In this document: positions 31,481 to 39,989 of the stretch, one piece after another
Position numbering within the stretch: the first letter of the stretch is position 1
Layout of the letters: every line of letters begins with the position of its first letter
Assembly (NCBI RefSeq): GCF_030506325.1
Contig: NZ_CP120683.1
Span: 4,415,001-4,479,000 of the forward strand
DNA length: 64,000 bases
Source: Tunicatimonas pelagia
GTDB taxonomy: Bacteria > Bacteroidota > Bacteroidia > Cytophagales > Cyclobacteriaceae
Direction: 5' to 3'
Program-made: the position numbers and the translations under genes
The notes under the pieces: generated by a model
The model's database searches: none
The model's input: only the letters and a program-made list of their open reading frames with translations
What the model was told of the DNA's origin: nothing

Positions 31481-33907
31481 TTAGCGACGTAGTATCATCT
31501 TCCCCCACCCGTTCACTGCCAAGGTAATGAAGCCCACTACAGTTACTGAGCTGAGTGGCATTAAAATAGCGGCAATCAGGGGGGTTAACAACCCACTTAT
31601 CGCAAACGATAGACCGACTAGGTTATAAAGAAAAGATAGTACAAAGGCCCATTTTACGATTCGTAAACTAACCTGCGAAAAGCGTAGGAAGCGGCTGAGA
31701 TTTGGCAATTGATTGGCATCCAGAATGGCATCACAAGCCGGAGAAAATTGATACACATTATCGGCTACCGCAATGCCCACGTGGCTTTGTTTGAGGGCAC
31801 CGGCATCATTCAAACCGTCGCCTACCATTAGCGCGCGATTGTCGTTTTCTTCCAGCGTTTTTAGATAGTTTAGTTTGTCCATCGGCGACTGCTGAAAATG
31901 TAACTCCTGAAAGTACGGCGCCAGATTAGCTCGTTCTCGATCTTGATCGCCCGATAGTAAATGAGTAGGATACTGCTTTCGTAATTGCTGCATTAGTGCA
32001 GTAAAGCCCGGACGATAATGATTAGCAAAGCGATAATAACCGCGTATTTGGTTGCCAATGCGGACGTATACCTGAGTTGTGTTGGTATCTGCTTCTGATG
32101 AATGGCCGACCCAAGAAGCTGATCCAAGCCGTATTTCTACGCCAGCCACTTCGGCAGTTATTCCCTGCCCGGCTTGTTCTTGAAACTGGGTGAGAGGCTG
32201 TAGAGGCAAATGATTGGGCAAGCTGCGGTAGATCGCCTGGCTGAGCGGATGAGTGGAAGTACGCGCTACGGTGCGAATCCACGATTGCTCTTCTAAGCTG
32301 AGGGGTTCGCCGACAAACGGTATTTTTGAGGGCTGAGCTTGCGTAATTGTTCCGGTCTTATCAAAGACAACATGATCGATACTGGCTAACTTTTCTAACG
32401 TTTCAGTATTCTTTAGATACAATCCTCGCTTACCCAACAGACGTTGGGCGTGCCCGAAGGTGAATGGAATGGATAGTGCTAACGCACAGGGGCAGGCTAC
32501 GATGAGTACGGAGGTTACTGCGTTCATCATCATGCTACTATCGTGAAGGTACCAGTACCCTGCCGTAGCTACACTGATTACTAGAATAACCCAAGTAAAG
32601 TACCTTCCTACCTGATTTGCCAGTGGGCTTAGACTGGCATTCATAGGTTGGGTAAACACTCGCTGGTTCCACAGATCAGTTAGGTAGCTGTTCGTAACGG
32701 GCTTGCGTAGCTCAATAGTCAGTGGGCCGCCCTGTTGCCTTCCTCCGGCGTACAGATAATCACCACTTACTTTCTCAACTGGTTCAGACTCACCCGTTAC
32801 AAAGCTATAATCAATACGAGCCTCACCCCGAAGTAAAATAGCATCCGCCGGAATAAGCTCTTGGTGGCGAATTAGTAATTGGTCGCCCACTTCAATGCCT
32901 TTTAGCGGAGTAGTTACTTCCTGCTGATTAACTAGCCGAGTGACCGCAATGGGAAAATACGAGGCATAATCGCGGTCGTAAGACAGTGCCTGGTAGGTTT
33001 TGTTCTGGTACCATTTGCCGATGAGCAGAAAAAACACCAGCCCGGTAAGTGAATCAAAGTAGCCAGTGCCCGTCTGGGTAATCACTTCGTAACTACTTCG
33101 TCCGAAGAGGGTGAGCAATCCTAGCACAATCGGTACATCTAGCGTTAACATCCGGTGGCGTAGTCCCTTAGCGGCTCCAGAGAAATAAGAAGATGCGGAA
33201 TAGAAAAAAACGGGTAAGGATAATAGGAGAGTCAAGTAGCTAAAGAGCGTGCGATAGGTCGGACTTAGTGAAAAGTCGGCATCCAGGTAATCGGGTAAGC
33301 TCAGCAGCATTACATTGCCGAAGCAAAACCCGGCAATCCCGATTTTTAAGATCAGATCGTTACGCGTACTTGCTTTTTTTTCGGTTGGTGCAGCTAACGA
33401 AATATCGGCGGTATATCCTACCGATTGCAGCAGCTCCACCAACGAGCGCAACGAAAGATCTTCGTGGCGAAAGGTGATGCTTACTTTTTTCTTCAGAAAG
33501 TGAACCCGAGCCTGCATAATATTAGCATTGAGCTGGGGTAAGCGTTCCAATAACCAAATACAGGCACTACAATGAATGGCTGGCAAGAACAGCGTAACTC
33601 GGCTAATTTCGCCCTCCTGAAAATCGAGCAGCGAAGTTTGTACTTCCGGCAAATCTAAAGAAGCCCATTGGGTAGACACTACTGACTGCTTTTGCGAAGC
33701 TCCAGGAGTGTTTTCTAAAGCATAGTAAGTATCCAGTCCGCTACTCTGAAGAATATCGTGAACCGTTTGGCAACCCCGGCAACAAAAACTTTTATTATCT
33801 TGTATAACAACCTCATCGGTGCAATCCTCTCCGCAGTGAAAACAGGCTGGGGATGCCTTAACCGGGGGCGCCTCAGCCGGGGGTGTCATACTTATTGTCT
33901 CTGCCAT
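31481..33907 (-). CDS. ccoI: Copper-transporting P-type ATPase of the cbb3 locus
   Basis: CcoI/FixI (808 aa) exports Cu(I) for cbb3 oxidase assembly. An N-terminal cysteine-rich metal-binding region (Cys22, Cys25, Cys29, Cys42, Cys43, Cys46) is followed by an HMA-like domain with CSACIWLLERLP near residue 112. The membrane metal site CPCALALS is near residue 470, the phosphorylation motif DKTGTIT near residue 515, and the hinge motif GDGLNDAGALKQ near residue 695. This is the Bacteroidota CcoI architecture. It diverges from the FNR-like regulator, with a perfect FNR-type site in the shared 161-base spacer. It is separated from ccoS by about 5.3 kb of unrelated genes. Confidence 0.93.
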   Translation of the reverse strand: MAETISMTPPAEAPPVKASPACFHCGEDCTDEVVIQDNKSFCCRGCQTVHDILQSSGLDTYYALENTPGASQKQSVVSTQWASLDLPEVQTSLLDFQEGEISRVTLFLPAIHCSACIWLLERLPQLNANIMQARVHFLKKKVSITFRHEDLSLRSLVELLQSVGYTADISLAAPTEKKASTRNDLILKIGIAGFCFGNVMLLSLPDYLDADFSLSPTYRTLFSYLTLLLSLPVFFYSASSYFSGAAKGLRHRMLTLDVPIVLGLLTLFGRSSYEVITQTGTGYFDSLTGLVFFLLIGKWYQNKTYQALSYDRDYASYFPIAVTRLVNQQEVTTPLKGIEVGDQLLIRHQELIPADAILLRGEARIDYSFVTGESEPVEKVSGDYLYAGGRQQGGPLTIELRKPVTNSYLTDLWNQRVFTQPMNASLSPLANQVGRYFTWVILVISVATAGYWYLHDSSMMMNAVTSVLIVACPCALALSIPFTFGHAQRLLGKRGLYLKNTETLEKLASIDHVVFDKTGTITQAQPSKIPFVGEPLSLEEQSWIRTVARTSTHPLSQAIYRSLPNHLPLQPLTQFQEQAGQGITAEVAGVEIRLGSASWVGHSSEADTNTTQVYVRIGNQIRGYYRFANHYRPGFTALMQQLRKQYPTHLLSGDQDRERANLAPYFQELHFQQSPMDKLNYLKTLEENDNRALMVGDGLNDAGALKQSHVGIAVADNVYQFSPACDAILDANQLPNLSRFLRFSQVSLRIVKWAFVLSFLYNLVGLSFAISGLLTPLIAAILMPLSSVTVVGFITLAVNGWGKMILRR

Positions 33908-33980
33908 TTCTCAATGCCTTATGCGAAGTAAAATTGCATAAGAATTAGCGGTTACTGTGTGACGATAATCATACTAAAAA

Positions 33981-33994
33981 TTGATTTATATCAG
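33981..33994. promoter_or_regulatory. FNR box between ccoI and the FNR-like gene
   Basis: TTGATTTATATCAG is nearly the canonical FNR consensus (TTGAT-N4-ATCAA). It lies 73 bases from the ccoI start and 74 from the regulator's start. An AACTTCG at 34016-34022 sits about 29 bases past the site centre, at the distance seen for the Usp promoter, so autoregulation at a class II position is plausible. Confidence 0.7.
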
Positions 33995-34068
33995 CTTTTG
34001 TAGGTAGTTTTCATCAACTTCGCTATCTTCTATTTCGTTTGATATAGTAGAAACTAACACTACTGACC

Positions 34069-34785
34069 ATGAAAAATAATGCTCGTCATCCTTCTATCGC
34101 TTGTGAGGCTTGTGGTTCTCGAGGCAACTCTTTGTTTGGGGCACTATGCAGCCACCAACTCACTAATATATCCGATAATAAATCGTGTACGCTGTACAAA
34201 AAAGGGCAGGTGCTATTTCACGAAGGCACGCGCCCACTCGGGGTATTTTGTATTAACCGGGGCAAGGTAAAGGTTTATAAGCTGGGCTACGATGGCAAAG
34301 AACAGATTACTCACATTGCTAATGATGGTGGCTTGCTAGGTTACAAAGCGTTGTTGGCTGAAGAAACGTATCAGGTATCAGCCGAAACACTGGAAGATTG
34401 TACCATCTGCTTTCTGCCCAAATCTACTTTCTTACAAACACTGCAAGAATCTTCCGATTTTAATCAGCAGATTATGAAGCAGGTGTGTCACGAGTTAGGA
34501 CTAATGACCGAAAACCTTACTAATCAGGCGCAACGCACGGTGCGGGAACGCTTGGCTATTACCCTGCTTAAACTCAAAGACACCTACGGAATGGATGCTC
34601 AGGACGATGGGCCAATTGAGATCAATCTCACCCGCGACGATTTAGCCAATATGGTAGGCACCGCCACCGAAACACTAATTCGCTTGCTGCACGAATTCAA
34701 GGAGGACGGTTTGGTCTCTACACAAGGACGTAAGATTCGGGTAGAAGATTCTCAAGGTTTGGTGCGAACCGCTAATTTGTACTAG
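34069..34785 (+). CDS. fnr: FNR-like Crp-family transcriptional regulator
   Basis: The 238-aa protein has a cyclic-nucleotide-type beta-roll (about residues 45-150), a dimer helix and a C-terminal winged HTH (about 165-230) with TRDDLANMVGTATETLIRLL. Three N-terminal cysteines, Cys12, Cys15 and Cys27, and two more in DCTICFL (about residues 108-112) resemble the Fe-S ligands of oxygen-sensing FNR, although the spacing differs from the E. coli protein. It probably senses oxygen and controls the cbb3 operons through the FNR boxes nearby. The Usp-like gene downstream is read separately. Confidence 0.87.
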   Translation: MKNNARHPSIACEACGSRGNSLFGALCSHQLTNISDNKSCTLYKKGQVLFHEGTRPLGVFCINRGKVKVYKLGYDGKEQITHIANDGGLLGYKALLAEETYQVSAETLEDCTICFLPKSTFLQTLQESSDFNQQIMKQVCHELGLMTENLTNQAQRTVRERLAITLLKLKDTYGMDAQDDGPIEINLTRDDLANMVGTATETLIRLLHEFKEDGLVSTQGRKIRVEDSQGLVRTANLY

Positions 34786-34827
34786 GCGGTAAATCTTTGA
34801 AAAAGCTGGGTATTATCTGTCTTTAGT

Positions 34828-34841
34828 CTGACTTTCGTCAT
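34828..34841 (+). promoter_or_regulatory. FNR-type operator upstream of Usp-like gene
   Basis: CTGACTTTCGTCAT contains the same 12-base core as the ccoS site. A -7-like TACTTTG lies at 34864-34870, putting the operator centre about 41 bases from the expected transcription start, the classical activating position for FNR. Confidence 0.65.
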
Positions 34842-34892
34842 TTTTCGTAAGTAGCATTCTCGGTACTTTGGCAGAAGATTAAATTTTTTGCT

Positions 34893-35645
34893 ATGAACCG
34901 AAAAAGAATTCTACTGTGCCGAAACCAGACTGAAGGCCTTGACCCTCTGCTAGGTTTTACCTCTTATTATTTCAACTCGAACAATAACATATTGGTAGAT
35001 CTACGATTGAAGTCAAGTCCACTACTGTCGGAGGAAGTATCATCTACCGCCATTATTAGCCCTACACGCAGGCGCACTCGTTCGGTGGTAAGTCAAGCAA
35101 CAAGATCTAAAAGTTCAATTCGAGGCTACGAGGCTACTTTTAGAGACATTCGGCGAGAGTCACTGTTCTCAGACGTACTGGTGATAGATGAATCTTATTA
35201 TCACCAGCTCTACGATGAATATGGTACCAAAAAGTCAGCCTACTCATCCTTGTTTTCTTGCCCGGTTTTGGTTATTCCTACAGCGGAGGATCGAGTAGAG
35301 CAAGTTATTTTAGTAGACGATGGCGAACCTAGCACCTATCAGCAAATTAAGCGAATGGCCTGTTTTCTGCCTAGGCTTTGTTTAGCCACTCCTACCACTT
35401 TACTTATTGCTCGCTCGTCAGATAAGTATGTGTCTGCCCAGGAAGAAAAGCTCTGGATAGAATACTTAAAATTGCACTTTGCCCACCTAGCAGTTTACCG
35501 AGTCGATCACCAATCTATGCATATGCTACCAGTTATGGTAGACTACAGCAAAAATGCGTTACTAATAAGCCCAGCCAAGATGCCCTCAGCTTCCTTGTAC
35601 CAAGCATTGGCTCCCATAACGCAGTTTAAGCTTATTGTTAATTAG
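34893..35645 (+). CDS. Universal-stress-protein-like protein
   Basis: This 250-aa protein has a split appearance: an N-terminal half with degenerate Usp strands and a C-terminal half with FSCPVLVIPTAEDRVEQVILVDDGEPS, which resembles the junction of tandem UspA domains. The usual ATP-binding glycine motif (GxxGxxxxG) is not visible, so nucleotide binding is doubtful. Position next to an FNR regulator and the CcoI gene, with an FNR operator upstream, fits Usp proteins of the microaerobic regulon in other Bacteroidota. Stress function is inferred. Confidence 0.65.
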   Translation: MNRKRILLCRNQTEGLDPLLGFTSYYFNSNNNILVDLRLKSSPLLSEEVSSTAIISPTRRRTRSVVSQATRSKSSIRGYEATFRDIRRESLFSDVLVIDESYYHQLYDEYGTKKSAYSSLFSCPVLVIPTAEDRVEQVILVDDGEPSTYQQIKRMACFLPRLCLATPTTLLIARSSDKYVSAQEEKLWIEYLKLHFAHLAVYRVDHQSMHMLPVMVDYSKNALLISPAKMPSASLYQALAPITQFKLIVN

Positions 35646-35728
35646 AGCGTTTGAGCTGAAGGTTTCTCCAACTGCAACGGATGAAGTACGCGGAAGGTCG
35701 GTAAATGTGGGCGTAAGGTATATTATCT

Positions 35729-36601
35729 TCAAACGGCTATCTGCAAATGGTTAGGTAAAACGTAGGCTTCTACTTGGTCTACCTCACCGTAGTATTCCCC
35801 ATCTATTTGAAACGGAATCGCCTGCTTGCAGCGTATCTTAACGCGAGTGGTAGCAACAAACTCCATAAAGTCAGCATCGGGTTCGTTTTCAGGCTGAAGA
35901 GTTTGGGCAATATCAATCACATCAAACTTTTTAAAGATTAAAACCTCAAATTTACCATCGTTGATCTTTCCATCGGGGTTTACCCGGGCTCCGGTGCCAT
36001 AGTGCGAGGCATTAGCTATTCCTAACAGAATACCTTCTTGATGTATCGTTCCTTCATCGGTGGTTATCTCAAATGAGAAGGGCATTTTGCTGTTTATTAA
36101 GGTCGGAACCGCCTGGAGTGCGTAGCCTATTTTCCCCCGAATCTGGCCGTTTTCGTAGTTTTTAATCAGCTCAGCATTAAGACCTAAGTCGGCTATGTGC
36201 AGACAAAGATCATTGTCAATGCAAATGGCATCTATTTCTTGCAGCCTATCGCCTAAGGCGGTTTCAATGGCTTCGTCCAGTATTTCACTAATTCCCAAGT
36301 TATGCGCCAGACCATTAGCCGAGCCGGTGGGCAGAATACCAAGTGGAATGTTCTGGTCGCGCAAGGTTTCGGCTAACATTTTAATAGTACCATCGCCCCC
36401 TGCTACCAAAACCCGATGGGCCTCAAAGGAGTTAAGTAGTTCAGTAATCTTTTCCACGTCGCCCTTGCCGGTGGTATGGTACTTTTTAAGGTGGATGTTT
36501 TTCTGAGCCACACGGCTTTCTATTTTTTGAATGAGGTCGCCTTTATCAGTATTGCCAGAGATAGGGTTAACGACTAGTAATATGTTACTAAGTTGGTTCA
36601 T
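35729..36601 (-). CDS. Diacylglycerol/lipid kinase family protein (YegS-like)
   Basis: The 290-aa product has the glycine-rich nucleotide motif GGDGT at residues 68-72, preceded by VNPISGN near residue 11, both diagnostic of the DAGK catalytic domain. Later features include LGILPTGSANGLAHNLG and a C-terminal beta-sandwich ending with FQIDGEYYGEV. It phosphorylates diacylglycerol, ceramide or a related lipid at the inner membrane surface. It is divergent from the APP1-type phosphatase gene, 36 bases apart, so the two lipid enzymes probably share a regulatory region. Confidence 0.9.
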   Translation of the reverse strand: MNQLSNILLVVNPISGNTDKGDLIQKIESRVAQKNIHLKKYHTTGKGDVEKITELLNSFEAHRVLVAGGDGTIKMLAETLRDQNIPLGILPTGSANGLAHNLGISEILDEAIETALGDRLQEIDAICIDNDLCLHIADLGLNAELIKNYENGQIRGKIGYALQAVPTLINSKMPFSFEITTDEGTIHQEGILLGIANASHYGTGARVNPDGKINDGKFEVLIFKKFDVIDIAQTLQPENEPDADFMEFVATTRVKIRCKQAIPFQIDGEYYGEVDQVEAYVLPNHLQIAV

Positions 36602-36637
36602 AGTAAGTAAAAAATATTCACCTAACGATTAATAGCA

Positions 36638-37606
36638 TTGAAAGAAATACAACTAAAGCTGTATCGCGGCTACGCCAACGACCAAGAGGTGATTGTCTTC
36701 GGTCATATTTTCCGCTCTCATACACCTACTACTTCTACAATGGAGAACGGCAAACTCAGCTACGCCTTGGCGATGATCCGTATGTTTCGTCTTAACCCCT
36801 TAAACAACGTAAAAGTTACGTTTGAGCTTAACGATTGGGAAGTTTCTTCTAAAACGACGAAGGACGGATATTTTCGGTTCAATCTCCCACTCAAAGAATC
36901 ACTACCCAGCGGTTGGCATCCGTTTAAAATTTGTTGTCAAATAGATGGGCACCAGCTAGAAGAGCAGGGAGAGTTATTGAAACCCTATCCAAGTCAGCTT
37001 GGAATTATTTCGGATATTGACGATACCTTCTTGATCTCTTACAGCAATAAGGTTTTCAAAAAACTATACGTCATGTTGTTTCGCAATGTGAACCGCCGTA
37101 AAATCTTTGATGACGTAGTAGACCATTATCGAGCGTTGAGTAAAGCCGGACAAGATAGTGCAGAAGCGTCCAATGCTTTTTTTTATGTATCCAGTAGTGA
37201 ATGGAATCTTTATTCGTTCATCACTCGCTTTGCGGAGATTCATCATCTACCCAAGGCTGTGATTAAACTGAAGAAAATTAAAACGAGTTTAACTGATTTT
37301 CTGATGACCGGCCGGGGTAACCACGATCATAAATTCATCAAGATTAAAGATATTATCACCTTTTACCCTCATCTGGATTACGTGCTATTGGGTGATGACT
37401 CTCAGCACGATCCTTATCTGTACGAGCGGGTGAGCAAGCATTTTCCACTGAATGTACGAGCCATCTACATTCGCCAAACGGGGCATCGCCCCAAGAAAAA
37501 GGTAGAGAAAGTGCTTGCTAACATTCAAGATTTAGACGTAGCAACTTGCTACTTCAAAAATAGCCAAGAGGCTATTGCTCACTCTAAAAAAATTGGAATC
37601 GTTTAA
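36638..37606 (+). CDS. APP1-type phosphatidate phosphatase (DUF2183)
   Basis: The 322-aa protein has the HAD-like nucleophile motif DIDDT at residues 126-130 (DxDxT), followed by VSSSEWNLYSF and LLGDDSQHDPYLYERV, all characteristic of the App1/DUF2183 phosphatidate phosphatase catalytic domain. An N-terminal beta domain (about residues 8-105) precedes it. It would dephosphorylate phosphatidate to diacylglycerol, the reverse of the kinase encoded divergently next door. The start is a TTG at 36638 because an in-frame stop lies just upstream and no ATG comes before the N-terminal domain. Its stop is one base from the stop of the convergent PhyH gene. Confidence 0.85.
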   Translation: MKEIQLKLYRGYANDQEVIVFGHIFRSHTPTTSTMENGKLSYALAMIRMFRLNPLNNVKVTFELNDWEVSSKTTKDGYFRFNLPLKESLPSGWHPFKICCQIDGHQLEEQGELLKPYPSQLGIISDIDDTFLISYSNKVFKKLYVMLFRNVNRRKIFDDVVDHYRALSKAGQDSAEASNAFFYVSSSEWNLYSFITRFAEIHHLPKAVIKLKKIKTSLTDFLMTGRGNHDHKFIKIKDIITFYPHLDYVLLGDDSQHDPYLYERVSKHFPLNVRAIYIRQTGHRPKKKVEKVLANIQDLDVATCYFKNSQEAIAHSKKIGIV

Positions 37607-37607
37607 A

Positions 37608-38492
37608 TTACGCTCGATAGAGCAAAGGAAAGAATTGGCTTTGCATCTTTTCCCCTTTCCTGACCGGAGGTACCCCGGCTAGTAATTCCTCGTCAGTATC
37701 TGACTGGGTGCCGTCGGCGAATACGTTCAGCACAAACGCTCGCCGAGATCTTTCCGAATGGTTAGCGTAGGAGCCATGTACTGTCAGTGGATGGTGGAAC
37801 GAGCCATGACCTCGCTTCATCTCTATCGGCACTGGCTTAAATTCACCTTTCTGTTCTTCCGTGAGGTAATCCATCAAGCCCTCCATATCTCCGGCCAGCT
37901 CGGGTTTATCTAGTAGGCCCCAGCGATGACTACCCGGCACATAATATAAGCAACCGTTTTCAGTAGAAGCATCGTCCAGCCCTACCCAGCAGGTGAGATG
38001 TTGCATCGGAATGGTGCGGGTCCAGTAGGAATAATCCTGGTGCCAAGCTACCACTCCCCCGTGGCGGGCGGGCTTACAGAACAATTGATCGTGCCAGAAG
38101 CGCACTGAGTTGTTACCTAGCAATTGACTGGCGGTCATAACAAAAGCTGGGTTCCACAAAATATCGTGAAAACCTGGTTTGATTCGCCAGTGACCCAACG
38201 AATGAAACAGCGTGGTATTTGGGTCGGCCGATTCGTTAGAATGAAACTCGTAAAATAGCGAGTGCCCCGGATGATTGGGGTCGGTAAGCTCTTCCAGTTC
38301 ATCCCTAAGCGCATCTACTTGCCAATCTTCTAGCAGTTTGATATTAGATAAATAGCCATTTTCCTGAAAGAACGCTACCTGCTCATCGCTCAACCGATAC
38401 TGTTCCCACTCTTCGGGAGTTTGAGGCTGGTTGAATAGATCAGATACTAAATGGTGAACGTTAGATAGGTCTTGAACAGTAGTGGCTGGCAT
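37608..38492 (-). CDS. Phytanoyl-CoA dioxygenase (PhyH) family protein
   Basis: The 294-aa product belongs to the Fe(II)/2-oxoglutarate dioxygenases. The iron ligands are His151 and Asp153 in AWHQDYSYW and His239 in [12 protein letters not shown]; Arg251 a little further on should bind 2-oxoglutarate. It likely hydroxylates a small molecule or lipid. PhyH genes often sit beside DUF1501 and planctomycete-type cytochrome genes, as here, with the DUF1501 gene 47 bases upstream on the same strand, which implies one operon. Confidence 0.88.
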   Translation of the reverse strand: MPATTVQDLSNVHHLVSDLFNQPQTPEEWEQYRLSDEQVAFFQENGYLSNIKLLEDWQVDALRDELEELTDPNHPGHSLFYEFHSNESADPNTTLFHSLGHWRIKPGFHDILWNPAFVMTASQLLGNNSVRFWHDQLFCKPARHGGVVAWHQDYSYWTRTIPMQHLTCWVGLDDASTENGCLYYVPGSHRWGLLDKPELAGDMEGLMDYLTEEQKGEFKPVPIEMKRGHGSFHHPLTVHGSYANHSERSRRAFVLNVFADGTQSDTDEELLAGVPPVRKGEKMQSQFFPLLYRA

Positions 38493-38539
38493 AGCATTGA
38501 TTATTTATCAAGTTGAAGATACCAATACTTCCTAAGAAA

Positions 38540-39985
38540 TCAAGCCAAAATATCTTTCACCACGTGTCCGTGAACGTCCGTTAGGCGATAACGTCGTCCC
38601 TGATGCTTAAAAGTAAGCTGTTCGTGGTCAATACCCATTAAGTGCAGTAGGGTAGCCTGGAAATCGTGGACATGAACGCCGTTGCTGGCTACGTTGTAGC
38701 TAAATTCATCGGTTTCGCCGTAGACCATTCCGGGTTTTACCCCAGCACCCGCCATCCACATGGTAAAGCAACCCGGATGGTGATCGCGCCCGTAGTTATC
38801 TTTGGTCAACCGCCCCTGCGAGAAGCTGGTTCGCCCAAATTCTCCTCCCCACACAACTAGGGTGTCTTCTAATAAACCACGCTGCTTTAAATCTTTAATT
38901 AATCCGGCGGTAGCCTGATCGGTACTTAACGCCTGACGTTTGATACCTTTCGGAAGTTCGCCATGTTGATCCCAGCCCATGTGGTAGAGCTGAATGAATT
39001 TCACATCTCGTTCGGCTAGTCGGCGCGCCAGAAGGCAGTTAGCGGCGTAGGTGCCGGGTTTACGCGCATCCTCTCCGTACAATTCGTAAACGTGATCGGG
39101 TTCCTTGCCTACTTCCACTGCTTCAGGTACCGAGGTTTGCATCCGATACGCCATTTCGTACTGAGTAATCTTGGAGTGGATCTCCGGGTCGCCCCATAGA
39201 CCGTACTGATGCTCGTTCATCTCCTTAATGTAATCCAGTGCTCGGCGACGATCGTCTTGATGCACTCCGTAGGGATTGTTGAGATAAAGAACCGGGTCTT
39301 TACCCGAGCGAAACTGTACACCTTGGTGGTGAGAAGCCAAAAAACCATTGCCCCAGGCAGCCGAACTCAGCGGTTGGGCTCCGCCTCCCTTAGAAATAAG
39401 AACAATAAAGTGAGGCAGATTTTCATTATCTGAACCCAAACCGTAGCTTAGCCAGGAACCAATGCTGGGACGACCACTAAGCTGAGAACCCGTTTGCACA
39501 AACATGACCGCTGGCTCGTGATTAATGGCTTCGGTGTACATAGATTTGATAATGCACATCTCATCTACCACTTGCGAAGTGTACGGAAATAACTCACTCA
39601 CCCAAGCTCCCGACTGACCGTACTGCTTAAAATCGTAGATTGATTTTACCAACGGAAAGGTAGACTGTCCAGTAACCATTCCCGAATTACGCTGAGTGCC
39701 TTTTACCGAATCGGGAATCTCCTGTCCGTGCCACTTGGCTAATTCTGGTTTATAGTCGAAAGTCTCAATTTGAGATGGTCCACCACTTTGAAACAGGTAG
39801 ATCACCCGTTTGGCTTTCGCTGGAAAATGTGGCCCGGGAATGATGCCGCCGGAGGTAGCTGATTTAGCTAATGCGTCAGCGGGGTTTAATAAGTTTCCTA
39901 ACGCTAGAGCACCAAACCCTAAGCTACCTTGCTTCAAAAAATCTCGGCGGGATTGCCGTTGTTGTATGCGCTTTATTTCTTCCAT
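38540..39985 (-). CDS. DUF1501 protein with Tat signal (copy A)
   Basis: The 481-aa product starts with a twin-arginine signal (RRDFLKQG at residues 13-20 followed by GALALGNLL), so it is exported folded. The body has the sulfatase-like alkaline-phosphatase-superfamily fold of DUF1501, with [22 protein letters not shown] and [17 protein letters not shown]. Family members nearly always pair with a DUF1549/DUF1553 cytochrome protein; here that gene is 4 bases upstream. The pair probably acts on a sulfated or otherwise modified polymer outside the cytoplasm, but no activity is established. Copy B at 47699 is about as long and very similar. Confidence 0.9.
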   Translation of the reverse strand: MEEIKRIQQRQSRRDFLKQGSLGFGALALGNLLNPADALAKSATSGGIIPGPHFPAKAKRVIYLFQSGGPSQIETFDYKPELAKWHGQEIPDSVKGTQRNSGMVTGQSTFPLVKSIYDFKQYGQSGAWVSELFPYTSQVVDEMCIIKSMYTEAINHEPAVMFVQTGSQLSGRPSIGSWLSYGLGSDNENLPHFIVLISKGGGAQPLSSAAWGNGFLASHHQGVQFRSGKDPVLYLNNPYGVHQDDRRRALDYIKEMNEHQYGLWGDPEIHSKITQYEMAYRMQTSVPEAVEVGKEPDHVYELYGEDARKPGTYAANCLLARRLAERDVKFIQLYHMGWDQHGELPKGIKRQALSTDQATAGLIKDLKQRGLLEDTLVVWGGEFGRTSFSQGRLTKDNYGRDHHPGCFTMWMAGAGVKPGMVYGETDEFSYNVASNGVHVHDFQATLLHLMGIDHEQLTFKHQGRRYRLTDVHGHVVKDILA

Positions 39986-39989
39986 AATG

